From contig CAZJAD010000014.1 of the NCBI GenBank assembly GCA_964543855.1, forward strand, positions 1 to 36,761: a stretch of 36,761 nucleotides of DNA. The letters run 5' to 3'. Shown here one piece after another: positions 8,372 to 16,704 of this stretch. Made by a program: the position numbers and the translations under genes. Origin of the DNA: CAZJAD01 sp964543855. Its GTDB lineage: Bacteria; Electryoneota; RPQS01; DYHQ01. The notes beneath the pieces were generated by a model that was given only the letters and a program-made list of their open reading frames with translations, made no database searches and was not told the origin of the DNA. Every line of letters begins with the position of its first letter. Position 1 is the first letter of the stretch.

Positions 8372-9149
8372 GCACAAGAGGGCTTCGAAAGAGCCCGGCC
8401 GCGAGGCTGGGCTTTTGCGCATTTATGGTCGCCGTCCGGTCGTCGCGGCGCTTCGCCGGAGGGTCGTGCGACGGCTGTGGGTGGCGCCCAACGCGCATGG
8501 GAGTAGCATCAACGAGGTGCTTCGTCTGGCCGCTGAGCAGGGTCTGGAGGTGCAGGCCTTCGAACCGCACCGCTACTCCGGCGCAGACGTGGAACCTCAT
8601 CAGGGAGTGATGGCCACGGTTATCCCTCCGGCTCCTCGTCATGATTTCGGGAGTTTCATCGACCAGATTGCGATGCTAGAAAGACACGCGCTGCTCGTCG
8701 TTCTCGATGGTGTCGAGGATCCGCAGAATCTTGGCGCGGTTCTTCGGACGGCTGAGTGCGCCGGAGTCGATGGAGTGATTGTCGCGGGTCGTCGACGCGC
8801 GCCGTTCGGCGCGGCGGTTATCAAGGCGTCGGCTGGCGCGGTTCTTACGGTCACGGTCCTCGAAGTGGGGAATTTGCACCAGGCGGTGCGTTTGCTGAAG
8901 GAGCGGGGCATCTGGGTGGTAGCGGCCTCCGGCGAAGGGGAAGTCAGCTACAGTGATTTCGATTGGCGGCGACCTGTGGCAGTGGTGATGGGAGCGGAAG
9001 GTCGAGGTGTGTCGCATGTGCTCAAGAAAGCGGCCGATGAGTGCGTTCGAATCCCGCTGCTTGGAGAAGTCGAATCTCTGAATGTGTCGGTTGCAACGGG
9101 GATTGTGCTTTTTGAGTGCCTGAGGCAGAGGGGTTGTGACGCGGTGTGA
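8355..9149 (+). CDS. rlmB: TrmH/SpoU-family rRNA 2'-O-methyltransferase (RlmB-like)
   Basis: The product is about 264 residues. It has an N-terminal substrate-binding domain beginning at IYGRRPVVAALR and a C-terminal SPOUT knot domain. The knot motifs are clear: motif 1 DPQNLGAVLRTAECAG, motif 2 VVMGAEGRGVSH, motif 3 IPLLGEVESLNVSVATGI. The family transfers a methyl group from S-adenosylmethionine to ribose 2'-OH; the domain pattern best fits RlmB, which modifies a guanosine in the 23S rRNA peptidyl-transferase region, although other TrmH paralogues cannot be excluded. The start is uncertain. TTG at 8355 overlaps parB by 17 bases and has no obvious ribosome-binding site; TTG at 8415 is a shorter choice. 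It closes the parAB operon. Confidence 0.9.
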   Translation: MKAKAEHKRASKEPGREAGLLRIYGRRPVVAALRRRVVRRLWVAPNAHGSSINEVLRLAAEQGLEVQAFEPHRYSGADVEPHQGVMATVIPPAPRHDFGSFIDQIAMLERHALLVVLDGVEDPQNLGAVLRTAECAGVDGVIVAGRRRAPFGAAVIKASAGAVLTVTVLEVGNLHQAVRLLKERGIWVVAASGEGEVSYSDFDWRRPVAVVMGAEGRGVSHVLKKAADECVRIPLLGEVESLNVSVATGIVLFECLRQRGCDAV

Positions 9150-9159
9150 CGAAAGACGG

Positions 9160-9188
9160 TTGACTTGTTCCGGTGATTTTTGTATATT
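9160..9188 (+). promoter_or_regulatory. strong sigma70-type promoter for the M23/bactofilin genes
   Basis: TTGACT (9160-9165), an ideal 17-base spacer and TATATT (9183-9188). Predicted transcription starts near 9195, giving a leader of about 40 bases with AGAGGG (9221-9226) as ribosome-binding site for the TTG at 9233. It may also feed the ATP synthase genes downstream. Confidence 0.7.
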
Positions 9189-9232
9189 TTTGATTTAAGA
9201 TTGTCGCTGGCCTATTCTATAGAGGGAAGCCT

Positions 9233-10066
9233 TTGGGACGCAGGCGCACTTGGACGCTACTCATTGTGCCGGATGGCGAGAGTACGGTGCGGCAGTATCG
9301 TGTTTCGCGACCGCTCGTGCTGCTGGCCCTGGGGATGATCGCGCTCCTGGTCCTGTATGCGGCCACGCAGACTTACCTCTTCTGGTTGGTGGCAGCGCGG
9401 GCGCGCCAGGTGGCACCGCTTCAGGCGAAGGTCCTGGAGCTGGAAGGCTCGAGTCAGAAGCTTCGGGACCTCGGGGCTCAACTCGACGAGCTCAAGTCTT
9501 TCGAGACCCAGCTTCGAGGCGCCCTTCTGACTCGCTTTCCCGATTCACTCATCGAACCGGCCTTCCAACCGGATTTGGTCATGCGTGCCGGCCCTGCTTA
9601 CCGCGACGCGGGTATGGCGCCGTGGACTGAGAGCGAAGCGTCGTTCTTGCGCGGAATGCAGGAGAACATCTTCACGCCAGCCGATTTGCCCACATACCCT
9701 CCATTGCGCGGTTATGTGACGCGGACTTTTCAGAGGTCGGAAGATCGGGTCGGCAGCCAGCACCTGGGGATAGATATTGCCGCGCATGCAGGAACGCCCG
9801 TTGTGGCGGCGGCATCGGGGCTGGTCGTTTTTGCCGATTGGACCTACCTCTATGGCTATCTGGCGGTCATCGTGCACCGATCCGGGTATATCAGTGTTTA
9901 CGGCCACAACGAGGTCTTGCTGGTTTCTCTGAGGCAGCGAGTCGAGCAGGGTGAGCCGATCGCGCTGTTGGGGAGTTCGGGTCGCAGTTCGGCCCCACAT
10001 TTGCACTTTGAGGTCTGGCGGGCAGGTGAACCCATCGACCCGCTCAGCCTGTTGGTTAGAGGATAG
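9233..10066 (+). CDS. membrane-anchored M23-family peptidoglycan endopeptidase
   Basis: The product is 277 residues. It has a single membrane helix at about 27-53 (PLVLLALGMIALLVLYAATQ), a coiled-coil linker at about 60-100 rich in heptad Leu, and a C-terminal M23/LytM domain from about 170. Zinc ligands are visible as His177 and Asp181 (HLGID) and His258 (HLHFE), with His225 (YGHN) and His256 as the other active-site histidines, so the enzyme should be active. Such proteins cut peptide cross-links in the wall. The bactofilin gene lies 32 bases downstream, a pairing known from cell-shape systems in which bactofilin positions an M23 enzyme. The TTG start at 9233 is supported by AGAGGG. Confidence 0.93.
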   Translation: MGRRRTWTLLIVPDGESTVRQYRVSRPLVLLALGMIALLVLYAATQTYLFWLVAARARQVAPLQAKVLELEGSSQKLRDLGAQLDELKSFETQLRGALLTRFPDSLIEPAFQPDLVMRAGPAYRDAGMAPWTESEASFLRGMQENIFTPADLPTYPPLRGYVTRTFQRSEDRVGSQHLGIDIAAHAGTPVVAAASGLVVFADWTYLYGYLAVIVHRSGYISVYGHNEVLLVSLRQRVEQGEPIALLGSSGRSSAPHLHFEVWRAGEPIDPLSLLVRG

Positions 10067-10098
10067 ACACGGCACTGGTAGTTGGAGGGAGTCGTTGA

Positions 10099-10527
10099 AT
10101 GGCAAAGCGGATTGAGAACGAGTACAGGCGCAATTCCGTGGGCGAGATTTCGACCCTTCTGGGCAACGATGCGGAGATCAAAGGCTCGATCACGACGAAA
10201 GGGAGCCTCCGCATCGACGGCAATGTGATTGGGGAGATTTCGTCGCCTGAAACCGTCACGATCGGCGCGACGGGCACGGTAGAAGGGAACATCGAGGCGG
10301 AGCATGTCGTTGTGGGAGGCCAGGTCAAAGGCACTCTCACGGCGCGTGGGCGCATCACGCTCGAGAGCACGGCTCGCCTGGAGGGTGACCTTATCGCCGG
10401 TCGGCTTGTGATCGTGGAAGGAGCGGTCTTCTGTGGGCGCAGCAACATGGGAGAGAAACCGAGCGGCGCACCCGCCTCCTCGCTCATGGCTTCCGTCCTG
10501 GAGCCTGCAGAGGAAAGGGAGCTCTGA
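10099..10527 (+). CDS. bactofilin (polymer-forming cytoskeletal protein)
   Basis: A 142-residue bactofilin. The core, about residues 15-115, is a right-handed beta-helix made of short repeats with alternating hydrophobic residues and glycines (SITTKGSLRIDGNVIGEI, then TVTIGATGTVEGNIEAEHVV). The N-terminal tail is short and charged and the C-terminal tail is Ala/Ser/Pro-rich, as usual. Bactofilins form nucleotide-free filaments at the membrane and locally direct peptidoglycan enzymes; the adjacent M23 peptidase is the likely partner. Ribosome-binding site: GGAGGGAG shortly before the ATG. The next gene, atpZ, starts nine bases after this one ends, so the shape genes and the ATP synthase operon are probably on one transcript. 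Confidence 0.95.
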   Translation: MAKRIENEYRRNSVGEISTLLGNDAEIKGSITTKGSLRIDGNVIGEISSPETVTIGATGTVEGNIEAEHVVVGGQVKGTLTARGRITLESTARLEGDLIAGRLVIVEGAVFCGRSNMGEKPSGAPASSLMASVLEPAEEREL

Positions 10528-10536
10528 GTTCCTTCC

Positions 10537-10770
10537 ATGAAGGATCGCCGCGATGAGCTCTGGACGACACTCGTCCACAGCGGGCTCACTTTCACGGCCG
10601 CGGTCTTCATTGGTTTCTTCGCGGGTCGATGGCTCGACGGGAAAGTGCATACGGAGCCACTTTTCACTCTGGTCGGCGTGTTCTGGGGACTGGGAGGGAG
10701 TTTCTGGTACCTGGTGCGCAGGGCAAGAGAAATTGAAAGACGCAGCAAGGATGAGAGCGAGTCGTCATGA
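10537..10770 (+). CDS. atpZ: AtpZ-like ATP synthase accessory membrane protein
   Basis: A 77-residue protein with two membrane helices. The first contains the AtpZ pattern with small residues and Arg-Trp-Leu-Asp (FIGFFAGRWLDGK), the second is LFTLVGVFWGLGGSFWYLV, followed by a basic/charged C-terminus. AtpZ proteins precede atpI in many F-type operons and with AtpI are thought to form a magnesium or calcium channel or to help c-ring assembly. It overlaps the next gene by four bases (ATGA). Confidence 0.85.
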   Translation: MKDRRDELWTTLVHSGLTFTAAVFIGFFAGRWLDGKVHTEPLFTLVGVFWGLGGSFWYLVRRAREIERRSKDESESS

Positions 10771-11099
10771 TGTTGCCTGTGGCTGCAGGAGCTTTTTGTG
10801 CCGTGCTGATATCTGTGCCTGCATGGGTGCTCATGGCCTATGCGATTCCCAAAGGCGCGCCATCGCTGCTCAAAGCCTGGGGCCTGGGCTTTGGAATTAA
10901 GATTGTCCTTGGTGGAGCCGGGATTTGGGCCATTGTGCGCATCGCGGATATACCGGTCAGGCCTTTTTTGTGGACTCTACTCATCGTCTATATGCTTGCT
11001 CTTGCTGCAGAGATCTGGTGGGCGGTACGGCGCATCCACCGCATCTATTCGACTGGAGACAATCCGCCCGGTGCAGCTCAGGATAACGCGAAGTCCTGA
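10767..11099 (+). CDS. atpI: AtpI-like ATP synthase subunit I
   Basis: A 110-residue protein with four predicted membrane helices (VAAGAFCAVLISVPAWVLM; GLGFGIKIVLGGAGIWAIV; FLWTLLIVYMLALAAEIWW, and a short one between). Sequence similarity to AtpI is weak, as it is throughout this fast-evolving family; the call rests on size, topology and position between atpZ and atpB. AtpI acts as a chaperone for c-ring assembly. The start overlaps atpZ by four bases, indicating coupling. Confidence 0.75.
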   Translation: MMLPVAAGAFCAVLISVPAWVLMAYAIPKGAPSLLKAWGLGFGIKIVLGGAGIWAIVRIADIPVRPFLWTLLIVYMLALAAEIWWAVRRIHRIYSTGDNPPGAAQDNAKS

Positions 11100-11145
11100 T
11101 TGAGATTTCCTAAAGAGTAGTCAAGACGCTGTATTGATACCGAAA

Positions 11146-12042
11146 ATGAAATTGTCACTGCCGGTCAGCTTATCGATCCGACTTATCTTCGCAGCGGCTT
11201 TGTGCTTCGCCGTTCTTGTCTCCTTTCGTCCGGTCGCAGCTTCCGAAGATACCGGCCATGAAGCGGGAGGGGAAGGGGCGGTCGTTGCGTCCCTCGAGCA
11301 CCACCTGCTCGATGCTCCGGACTACGAGATCTTCGGCCTGCACATCCCTCTGCCGAAGTTTACCATCGCCGGCCACACTTTGCAGATGACGAAGCACATG
11401 CTCATGATGGTCGTGGCGGCGATATTGCTCATTCTATTGATTGCGACCGCTTATCGTAAGAAGCGCGTCGTTCCGCACGGACTGGCGAATTTCTTCGAGG
11501 TCATTGTCGTTTTCCTTCGCGATGATGTGGTCCGGCCGAATTTAGGGGAGGAAAGCGACCGGTTCATGCCGTATTTTCTCACCCTTTTCTTCTTCATTCT
11601 CTTCGGGAATCTATTGGGGCTTGTTCCCTGGGGGGCCAGTCCCACCGGCAACATCAATGTGACGGCAGGACTGGCATCGCTGACCCTTCTGCTGATGATT
11701 GTGATGGGTATCATCAAGCAGGGGCCGTTCGGGTATCTGAGAAGCTTCGTTCCGCCGGGCGTGCCGATCTTCGTCGTGCCGATCATCGTCCCCATCGAGA
11801 TCATCGGGCTCTTCATCAAGCCGTTTGCCCTCACGATGCGACTTTTTGCGAATATGCTTGGAGGCCACGCGGTGATTGCCGCGTTCTTAGGTCTGATTGC
11901 GACGCCGCTCATCGCGCCGGTCTCCATCGCCGGTGCGGTGGCGATCTCCATGCTGGAGATTTTCATCGCTTTCCTGCAGGCCTATATTTTTGCAATTCTC
12001 TCGGCGGTTTTTATCGGTATGAGTATGTATCCGTCGCATTAG
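11146..12042 (+). CDS. atpB: F-type ATP synthase subunit a
   Basis: The membrane stator subunit that forms the proton half-channels next to the c-ring. The product is 298 residues. The essential arginine is Arg232 in LTMRLFANMLGGHA (counted from this start), and the last two helices are intact. Before the five or six family helices lies an extra N-terminal stretch with a signal-peptide look (LIFAAALCFAVLVSFRPVAASE) followed by an acidic, His-containing segment. Extensions of this kind occur in Bacteroidetes and related phyla. I chose the ATG at 11146; a TTG at 11134 is in frame. No Shine-Dalgarno site is apparent for either. Confidence 0.95.
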   Translation: MKLSLPVSLSIRLIFAAALCFAVLVSFRPVAASEDTGHEAGGEGAVVASLEHHLLDAPDYEIFGLHIPLPKFTIAGHTLQMTKHMLMMVVAAILLILLIATAYRKKRVVPHGLANFFEVIVVFLRDDVVRPNLGEESDRFMPYFLTLFFFILFGNLLGLVPWGASPTGNINVTAGLASLTLLLMIVMGIIKQGPFGYLRSFVPPGVPIFVVPIIVPIEIIGLFIKPFALTMRLFANMLGGHAVIAAFLGLIATPLIAPVSIAGAVAISMLEIFIAFLQAYIFAILSAVFIGMSMYPSH

Positions 12043-12161
12043 CGATAGAAGATTCGCCGTTGCGTGTCTCCAGCGCCGCAATGATATTCTCGAGTTCCGG
12101 GCGCATCTGGAGATACGCCTCGGCGGGATTGATAAAAGCACATCGGTAAAAGGAGTCTGTT

Positions 12162-12389
12162 ATGGAAGGAATGGCCATAGGGATCATGGGGGCTGGTGTT
12201 GGCGCCGGGCTTGTCACACTTGGGGCGGGTCTCGGAATCGGCCGCATTGGTGGCAGTGCCATGGAGGGCATTGCCCGCCAGCCGGAAGCCTCGGGCAAAA
12301 TTCAGACCGCGATGCTGATTTCGGCAGCGCTGATCGAAGGCGTGGCCTTTTTCAATGCGGTCATTTGTCTGCTGATCTCTCTCAAGTAA
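12162..12389 (+). CDS. atpE: F-type ATP synthase subunit c
   Basis: A 75-residue hairpin of two membrane helices; ten or so copies form the rotor ring. The polar loop has the invariant ARQPEA, and the ion-binding carboxylate is Glu59 (ISAALIEGVAFF). The residues that add sodium specificity in other bacteria (Gln in helix 1 and a Ser/Thr after the Glu) are absent: the aligned positions are Ile28 and Gly60. The ring is therefore predicted to carry protons. AAAAGGAG stands eight bases before the ATG, a strong site suited to the high copy number required. The 119 bases between atpB and atpE show nothing else. Confidence 0.97.
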   Translation: MEGMAIGIMGAGVGAGLVTLGAGLGIGRIGGSAMEGIARQPEASGKIQTAMLISAALIEGVAFFNAVICLLISLK

Positions 12390-12423
12390 CGGCCTTGTTA
12401 TCGTACCACTGCAAGGAAGTCAC

Positions 12424-12906
12424 ATGGGACTGCAAAACATCATTCGACTGGATCCCGGGTCGATTGTCTGGACAATCATCACCTTCCTGGTCCTGCTCTG
12501 GATTCTCTCGAAGTTCGCCTGGAAGCCGATTCTGAAAGGGCTCGCGGATCGCGAAGCTTCCATCAAGAGCGACCTCGACACGGCTCGCCAGGAGCGCGAG
12601 AAGGCCGGCCGACTGCTCGAGGAATACGAGCGAACGATCGCCGGAGCGAAGAAGGAAGCGGCTAAGATTATCCAGGATGCGCAGGATGCGTCGGCTCGCG
12701 CCCGAGAGGAGGGGGTGGCACAGACGAGGGCGGTCACTCAGCAGATGCTCGAACACGCCAAGGAAGAGATCGGCCGCGAAGAGGAGAAGGCGCGTAAGGA
12801 GCTCCGTGAACATGTGGCTGACCTGACGGCTGCCGCGACTTCAAAACTCCTGGGTAGAGTCATCACGCCTGAGGATCACGAGCGGCTGATTCGGGAAAGT
12901 CTGTAG
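12424..12906 (+). CDS. atpF: F-type ATP synthase subunit b
   Basis: A 160-residue peripheral-stalk protein. It has one N-terminal membrane helix (SIVWTIITFLVLLWILSKF) and then a long charged helix from about residue 35 to the end, rich in Glu, Lys, Arg and Ala (EYERTIAGAKKEAAKII), forming the right-handed coiled coil that holds F1 still. Only one b-type gene is present, so a homodimer is expected. It lies between atpE and atpH as in the classical operon order. Confidence 0.96.
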   Translation: MGLQNIIRLDPGSIVWTIITFLVLLWILSKFAWKPILKGLADREASIKSDLDTARQEREKAGRLLEEYERTIAGAKKEAAKIIQDAQDASARAREEGVAQTRAVTQQMLEHAKEEIGREEEKARKELREHVADLTAAATSKLLGRVITPEDHERLIRESL

Positions 12907-12918
12907 GAAGTTTGTCAG

Positions 12919-13458
12919 ATGCATTCAGGACCTTTAGTCGGGCGTTACACGCGTGCCCTCTTTGAGGTTGCCGCCGAGCAGAACGCGCTGGAGAGCGTGC
13001 GCGCGGACCTGGAGCTTTTGGGTGAAGTCTTGGCTAAGACACCGGAGCTTGCCGAGTTCCTGCGGGCACCGGGAGCAACCGTTGCACAGAAGCAGCAGCT
13101 TCTCGTCAGTGCGTTTGCGGATCGCCTGGGAGAAATCACGCGGCGGTTCCTGCATGTCTTGCTTGAAAAGCACCGCATCGCTATTCTCCCCGAAGTCGTC
13201 CGCAATTTCGATGTACTCTGGCGAGAAGAGCACGAGGAGGTTCTGGTGACCGTGACCACGGCGGTCGAACCCGACAGTCGGTTGAAGGAAGCAATCACCG
13301 GACACCTGCGCACGCTCACGGAGAAGAATCCGGTCATCACATGGCTTGCGGATCCGTCTCTCATCGGCGGCATGCAGGTGCGCTGGCCGGACCGCATCGA
13401 AGACAGCACGCTCCGGCGCAAGTTAATCGAGTTGCGCCAGTCACTCGCTGTGGGCTAA
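12919..13458 (+). CDS. atpH: F-type ATP synthase subunit delta
   Basis: A 179-residue protein that connects the top of the alpha3-beta3 head to the b stalk. The N-terminal six-helix domain begins with RYTRALFEVAAEQN, typical of OSCP/delta; the middle has RFLHVLLEKHRIAILPEV, and the C-terminal domain ends with the family pattern LIGGMQVRWPDRIEDSTLRR, shortened here to its key GGMQVR and DSTLRRKL. Length is normal. It starts 12 bases after atpF. Confidence 0.95.
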   Translation: MHSGPLVGRYTRALFEVAAEQNALESVRADLELLGEVLAKTPELAEFLRAPGATVAQKQQLLVSAFADRLGEITRRFLHVLLEKHRIAILPEVVRNFDVLWREEHEEVLVTVTTAVEPDSRLKEAITGHLRTLTEKNPVITWLADPSLIGGMQVRWPDRIEDSTLRRKLIELRQSLAVG

Positions 13459-13477
13459 TGTTAACATCGGAGTGAAG

Positions 13478-14992
13478 ATGGAGATACGACCCGAAGAGAT
13501 CACCAGCATACTGAAAGAGCAAATTGCGGGTTTCCGCGCCGAGATGGCCGTGGATGAGATTGGCCGCGTGATTTATGTTGGTGACGGTATTGCCCGCGTC
13601 TACGGGTTGGACAAGGTCATGGCCAGCGAACTCGTCGAGTTCCCCAACGAAGTCTATGGCATGGCCATGAACCTCGAGGAGGATAATGTCGGTGTCGTGC
13701 TTTTCGGTTCCGACGCCCACATCAAGGAGGGAGATGAGGTCAAGCGCACCGGGCGCATCGTTGAGGTGCCGGTCGGAGATGAGCTTCTGGGTCGTGTCAT
13801 CAATCCGTTGGGATTTCCTCTCGATGGAAAAGGTCCGGTCAACGCGACGAAATTCAACCCGGTGGAGCGCAAAGCCACCGGCGTCATCACTCGACAACCG
13901 GTGAAGGAACCTCTCCAGACGGGCATCAAAGCCATCGACGCCATGATTCCCATTGGGCGTGGGCAGCGCGAGCTGATTATCGGGGATCGCCAGACGGGCA
14001 AGACAGCCATCGCCATTGATACGATTATCAATCAGAAGAATACGGATGTTGTCTGTATCTATGTCGCGATTGGTCAGAAGGGCTCGACGGTCGCCAAGGT
14101 CATGAAGGTTCTGGAAGAGAATGGGGCGATGGAACACACTGTTGTTATTTCGTCGACGGCGGCTGAACCGGCACCGATTCAGTTTCTGGCACCCTATTCG
14201 GGAGCGGCGATCGGCGAGCATTTTCGCGACAACGGTCGGCATGCGTTGTGCGTCTATGATGACTTGACCAAGCACGCGTGGGCTTATCGTCAGCTTTCGT
14301 TGCTGCTGCGACGGCCGCCAGGCCGCGAGGCTTACCCCGGCGACATTTTCTATCTGCATTCGCGACTTCTGGAGCGTGCGGCGAAGTTGACGGACAGTCG
14401 CGGCGGCGGAAGTCTGACTGCGCTCCCCCTGATTGAGACGCAAGCGGGAGATGTTGCGGCTTATATCCCAACCAATGTGATTTCGATTACCGACGGTCAG
14501 ATTTTTCTCGAGAGCGAGCTGTTTTACTCGGGTATTCGTCCCGCGATCAATGTGGGCATTTCGGTCTCCCGTGTCGGTGGGCACGCGCAGATGAGGGCGA
14601 TGCGTCAGGTGGGGGGTTCGCTTCGGTTGGATTTGGCGCAGTATCGGGAGCTGGCCGCGTTCGCCAAATTCGGCTCAGAACTGGACAAGGCTACCCAAGC
14701 ACAGCTCACCCGCGGCGAACGACTCGTGGAGATTTTGAAGCAGGAGCAGTATAGCCCGTGGCCAGTGGAAGACCAGGTAGCCATACTGTGGGCAGCAAGT
14801 AAGGGCTATTTCGACGACATTCCATTGGCGCAGGTCAAGCGTGGCGAAGGGGAGTTCATGCGTTACCTTCGTTCCAGCGGTACGGAGACACTGAAGGCCA
14901 TCGCGGAGAAGAAAAAGCTGGACGATGAATTGGAGGCACAGCTGAAGAAACTCACAGAAGAGTTCAAGGCAACTTTCTCGATGGAATCATAG
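13478..14992 (+). CDS. atpA: F-type ATP synthase subunit alpha
   Basis: A 504-residue regulatory nucleotide-binding subunit of F1. It begins with the family start MEIRPEEITSILKEQI. Walker A is GDRQTGKTA, and the arginine-finger region is near SVSRVGGHAQ (residues about 365-374). The C-terminal helical domain is complete. I chose the ATG at 13478 because GGAG lies five bases before it and because the family normally begins MEIR; a GTG at 13472 adds two residues. In most bacteria atpG follows directly, but here a 229-residue unrelated gene and about 115 bases of spacers intervene. Confidence 0.97.
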   Translation: MEIRPEEITSILKEQIAGFRAEMAVDEIGRVIYVGDGIARVYGLDKVMASELVEFPNEVYGMAMNLEEDNVGVVLFGSDAHIKEGDEVKRTGRIVEVPVGDELLGRVINPLGFPLDGKGPVNATKFNPVERKATGVITRQPVKEPLQTGIKAIDAMIPIGRGQRELIIGDRQTGKTAIAIDTIINQKNTDVVCIYVAIGQKGSTVAKVMKVLEENGAMEHTVVISSTAAEPAPIQFLAPYSGAAIGEHFRDNGRHALCVYDDLTKHAWAYRQLSLLLRRPPGREAYPGDIFYLHSRLLERAAKLTDSRGGGSLTALPLIETQAGDVAAYIPTNVISITDGQIFLESELFYSGIRPAINVGISVSRVGGHAQMRAMRQVGGSLRLDLAQYRELAAFAKFGSELDKATQAQLTRGERLVEILKQEQYSPWPVEDQVAILWAASKGYFDDIPLAQVKRGEGEFMRYLRSSGTETLKAIAEKKKLDDELEAQLKKLTEEFKATFSMES

Positions 14993-15052
14993 AACTCGGT
15001 TGGTGTGGCTGAAGACGAATTCAAGTATCGATCATGAAAGTGGGGTTCCGAT

Positions 15053-15742
15053 ATGTTGTTTGAAGATTGGTCTGGGGAAGAGCTGCAAGACGACAAGTGG
15101 GATGTCCTCGAGGTGACTGGCCCGGAAGGCCCCTATCGCTTTGAAGAACCGGGTGTGGAAGTGGATTTCGAGGCGGGGAAGATTGTTGTGCGCGTCAATC
15201 CGTTCAAGCGAAAAGCGGACACCTCGCCTTTTGATGATTTCAAACACTTCGTGATCAGTAAGGAGTCGGTGCCGGTGCCGGAGAGCGGTGTGCTGACGGT
15301 GGAAGCCGAGATGGTCGTCCGCTGCTGGAACAACGACCCGTGGCTTCTGCGCGATGCCATGGCGGGGCTGTTTCTTACGGACCCCCGCAGCGGTCTGGTC
15401 TTCGGAGCAGTCTCGAACGGGACTCTGGCAGGGGCAGCGTGCGCACGAATGGCGCTGCCGGAGGTTGTGGGGGAAGCCGAAGCTTTCGCCGCTGTTGCCG
15501 AGGCATGGGATCGGCTCTCGCCGGATGAAGCGTACAAGTACACCCTCCAGTACGAGCGCAATGTCGACAAGGTGAGCTTCTGGCTCGGCGAGAAGCTTTT
15601 TTACGCGGTGCGCCGTGTTCCGGTTAAGCTTGACCAGCTGCATCTGGGCCTGGCGCTCGCGACACTTGGGCGAGCCGGTCAGCCGCTGCATGACCAAGGT
15701 GCGGAGCTGCGAGTTGGACCGATTGATGTCGTCGCGACCTGA
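15053..15742 (+). CDS. DUF6081-like protein inserted between atpA and atpG
   Basis: A 229-residue soluble protein with no signal peptide or membrane helix. It is rich in beta-strand pattern and resembles the DUF6081 family, which is probably a concanavalin-like jelly roll. The resemblance lies in the order of segments: DDFKHFVIS, then VEAEMVVRCW, then a helical SPDEAYKYTLQYERNVDKV with a FWLGEKLFYAVRRVP strand pair, and LGLALATLG. I recalled this by eye and could not test it. No catalytic residues can be named. It sits on the same strand inside the ATP synthase operon, 60 bases after atpA and 55 before atpG, without terminator or promoter, so it is probably co-transcribed. Confidence 0.7.
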   Translation: MLFEDWSGEELQDDKWDVLEVTGPEGPYRFEEPGVEVDFEAGKIVVRVNPFKRKADTSPFDDFKHFVISKESVPVPESGVLTVEAEMVVRCWNNDPWLLRDAMAGLFLTDPRSGLVFGAVSNGTLAGAACARMALPEVVGEAEAFAAVAEAWDRLSPDEAYKYTLQYERNVDKVSFWLGEKLFYAVRRVPVKLDQLHLGLALATLGRAGQPLHDQGAELRVGPIDVVAT

Positions 15743-15797
15743 GTGAGGGCAAGTGAAGTGACAGATAGAATAATCAGCAGGGTGAGCGAGTAGCCGG

Positions 15798-16655
15798 GTG
15801 CCGTCACTAAAGCAAATCAAACGCCGTATCGCGTCGGTCAAGTCCACGCAGCAGATCACGCGGGCGATGAAGATGGTGGCCGCCGCGCGGCTGCGGCGGG
15901 CGCAGGAGAATATCATCAAAGCGCGGCCGTATTCCCTGAAGCTCCGTCAGGTGATTCGCGATCTGGCCGCGCGCACGGATCGCAGCCTTCATCCGCTTCT
16001 CGATCTGCGTGAAGTCCACAATGTGGGGATCGTGGTCGTCACCGGTGACCGAGGCCTGTGCGGCAGCTTCAACACGAACATCCTCCGGCAGGCCGAGAAG
16101 GTTATGCAGAAGGAGGCGGGGAAGAAGGTCTTTCTCATAACGGTCGGCAGGAAGGGGACTGAGTTCTTCACTCGCCGCCATTTCGATATTGTGGGCTCCC
16201 TGTCGAATTTTTTCAATGAGCTGCACTTCAGCCATGCCGCAGAGCTGGGCGAGATCATCGTCAGCAGGTACCGGCAGCAGGGCATGGACCGCGTTTATCT
16301 TGTGTATAACGAGTTCAAGTCAGTGATCCAGCAATTCGTGGTTCTGGAGCAGCTTTTGCCGATTCTGCCGGAGGAGTTTGAAGTCGGAGAGAGTCGCACG
16401 GACCTCATCTTCGAGCCCTCCGCATCGCAGATTCTGGATACGATTCTTCCACAGCATGTCAATGTGCAGCTCTGGCGAGTGTTGCTCGAATCTTATGCGG
16501 CGGAGATGGGAGCGCGCATGACGGCGATGGAGAATGCCACCGAGAACGCCGCCGAACTCATCGACACGCTGACACTGCACTACAACAAGGCGCGTCAGGC
16601 CGCCATTACCAAAGAGCTTCTCGAAGTCGTGTCCGGAGCTGAGAGTCTGAAATAA
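15798..16655 (+). CDS. atpG: F-type ATP synthase subunit gamma
   Basis: A 285-residue central-shaft subunit that couples ring rotation to catalysis. It has the N-terminal coiled-coil helix with the family signature (RRIASVKSTQQITRAMKMVA), the middle alpha/beta domain starting VVTGDRGLCGSFN, and the C-terminal coiled coil, including MTAMENATENAAELID and YNKARQAAITKELLEVV. Length is typical. The start is a GTG at 15798 preceded only by a weak site, whereas the conserved N-terminus leaves little choice. It is separated from atpD by the NYN and HEAT genes. Confidence 0.96.
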   Translation: MPSLKQIKRRIASVKSTQQITRAMKMVAAARLRRAQENIIKARPYSLKLRQVIRDLAARTDRSLHPLLDLREVHNVGIVVVTGDRGLCGSFNTNILRQAEKVMQKEAGKKVFLITVGRKGTEFFTRRHFDIVGSLSNFFNELHFSHAAELGEIIVSRYRQQGMDRVYLVYNEFKSVIQQFVVLEQLLPILPEEFEVGESRTDLIFEPSASQILDTILPQHVNVQLWRVLLESYAAEMGARMTAMENATENAAELIDTLTLHYNKARQAAITKELLEVVSGAESLK

Positions 16656-16704
16656 GCATGCGACAAAAGCGTAGATTTGAATGTATTGAAAGGCGAGAAT
16701 TATC

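Noticed and set aside
6566..8400. parS site or replication origin near parAB
   Set aside because: No copy or near copy of TGTTTCACGTGAAACA and no cluster of TTATCCACA boxes was found by eye.
12162..12389. Possible sodium-dependent c-ring
   Set aside because: The Gln in helix 1 and the Ser/Thr after the ion-binding Glu are absent (Ile28, Gly60), so proton coupling is the better reading.
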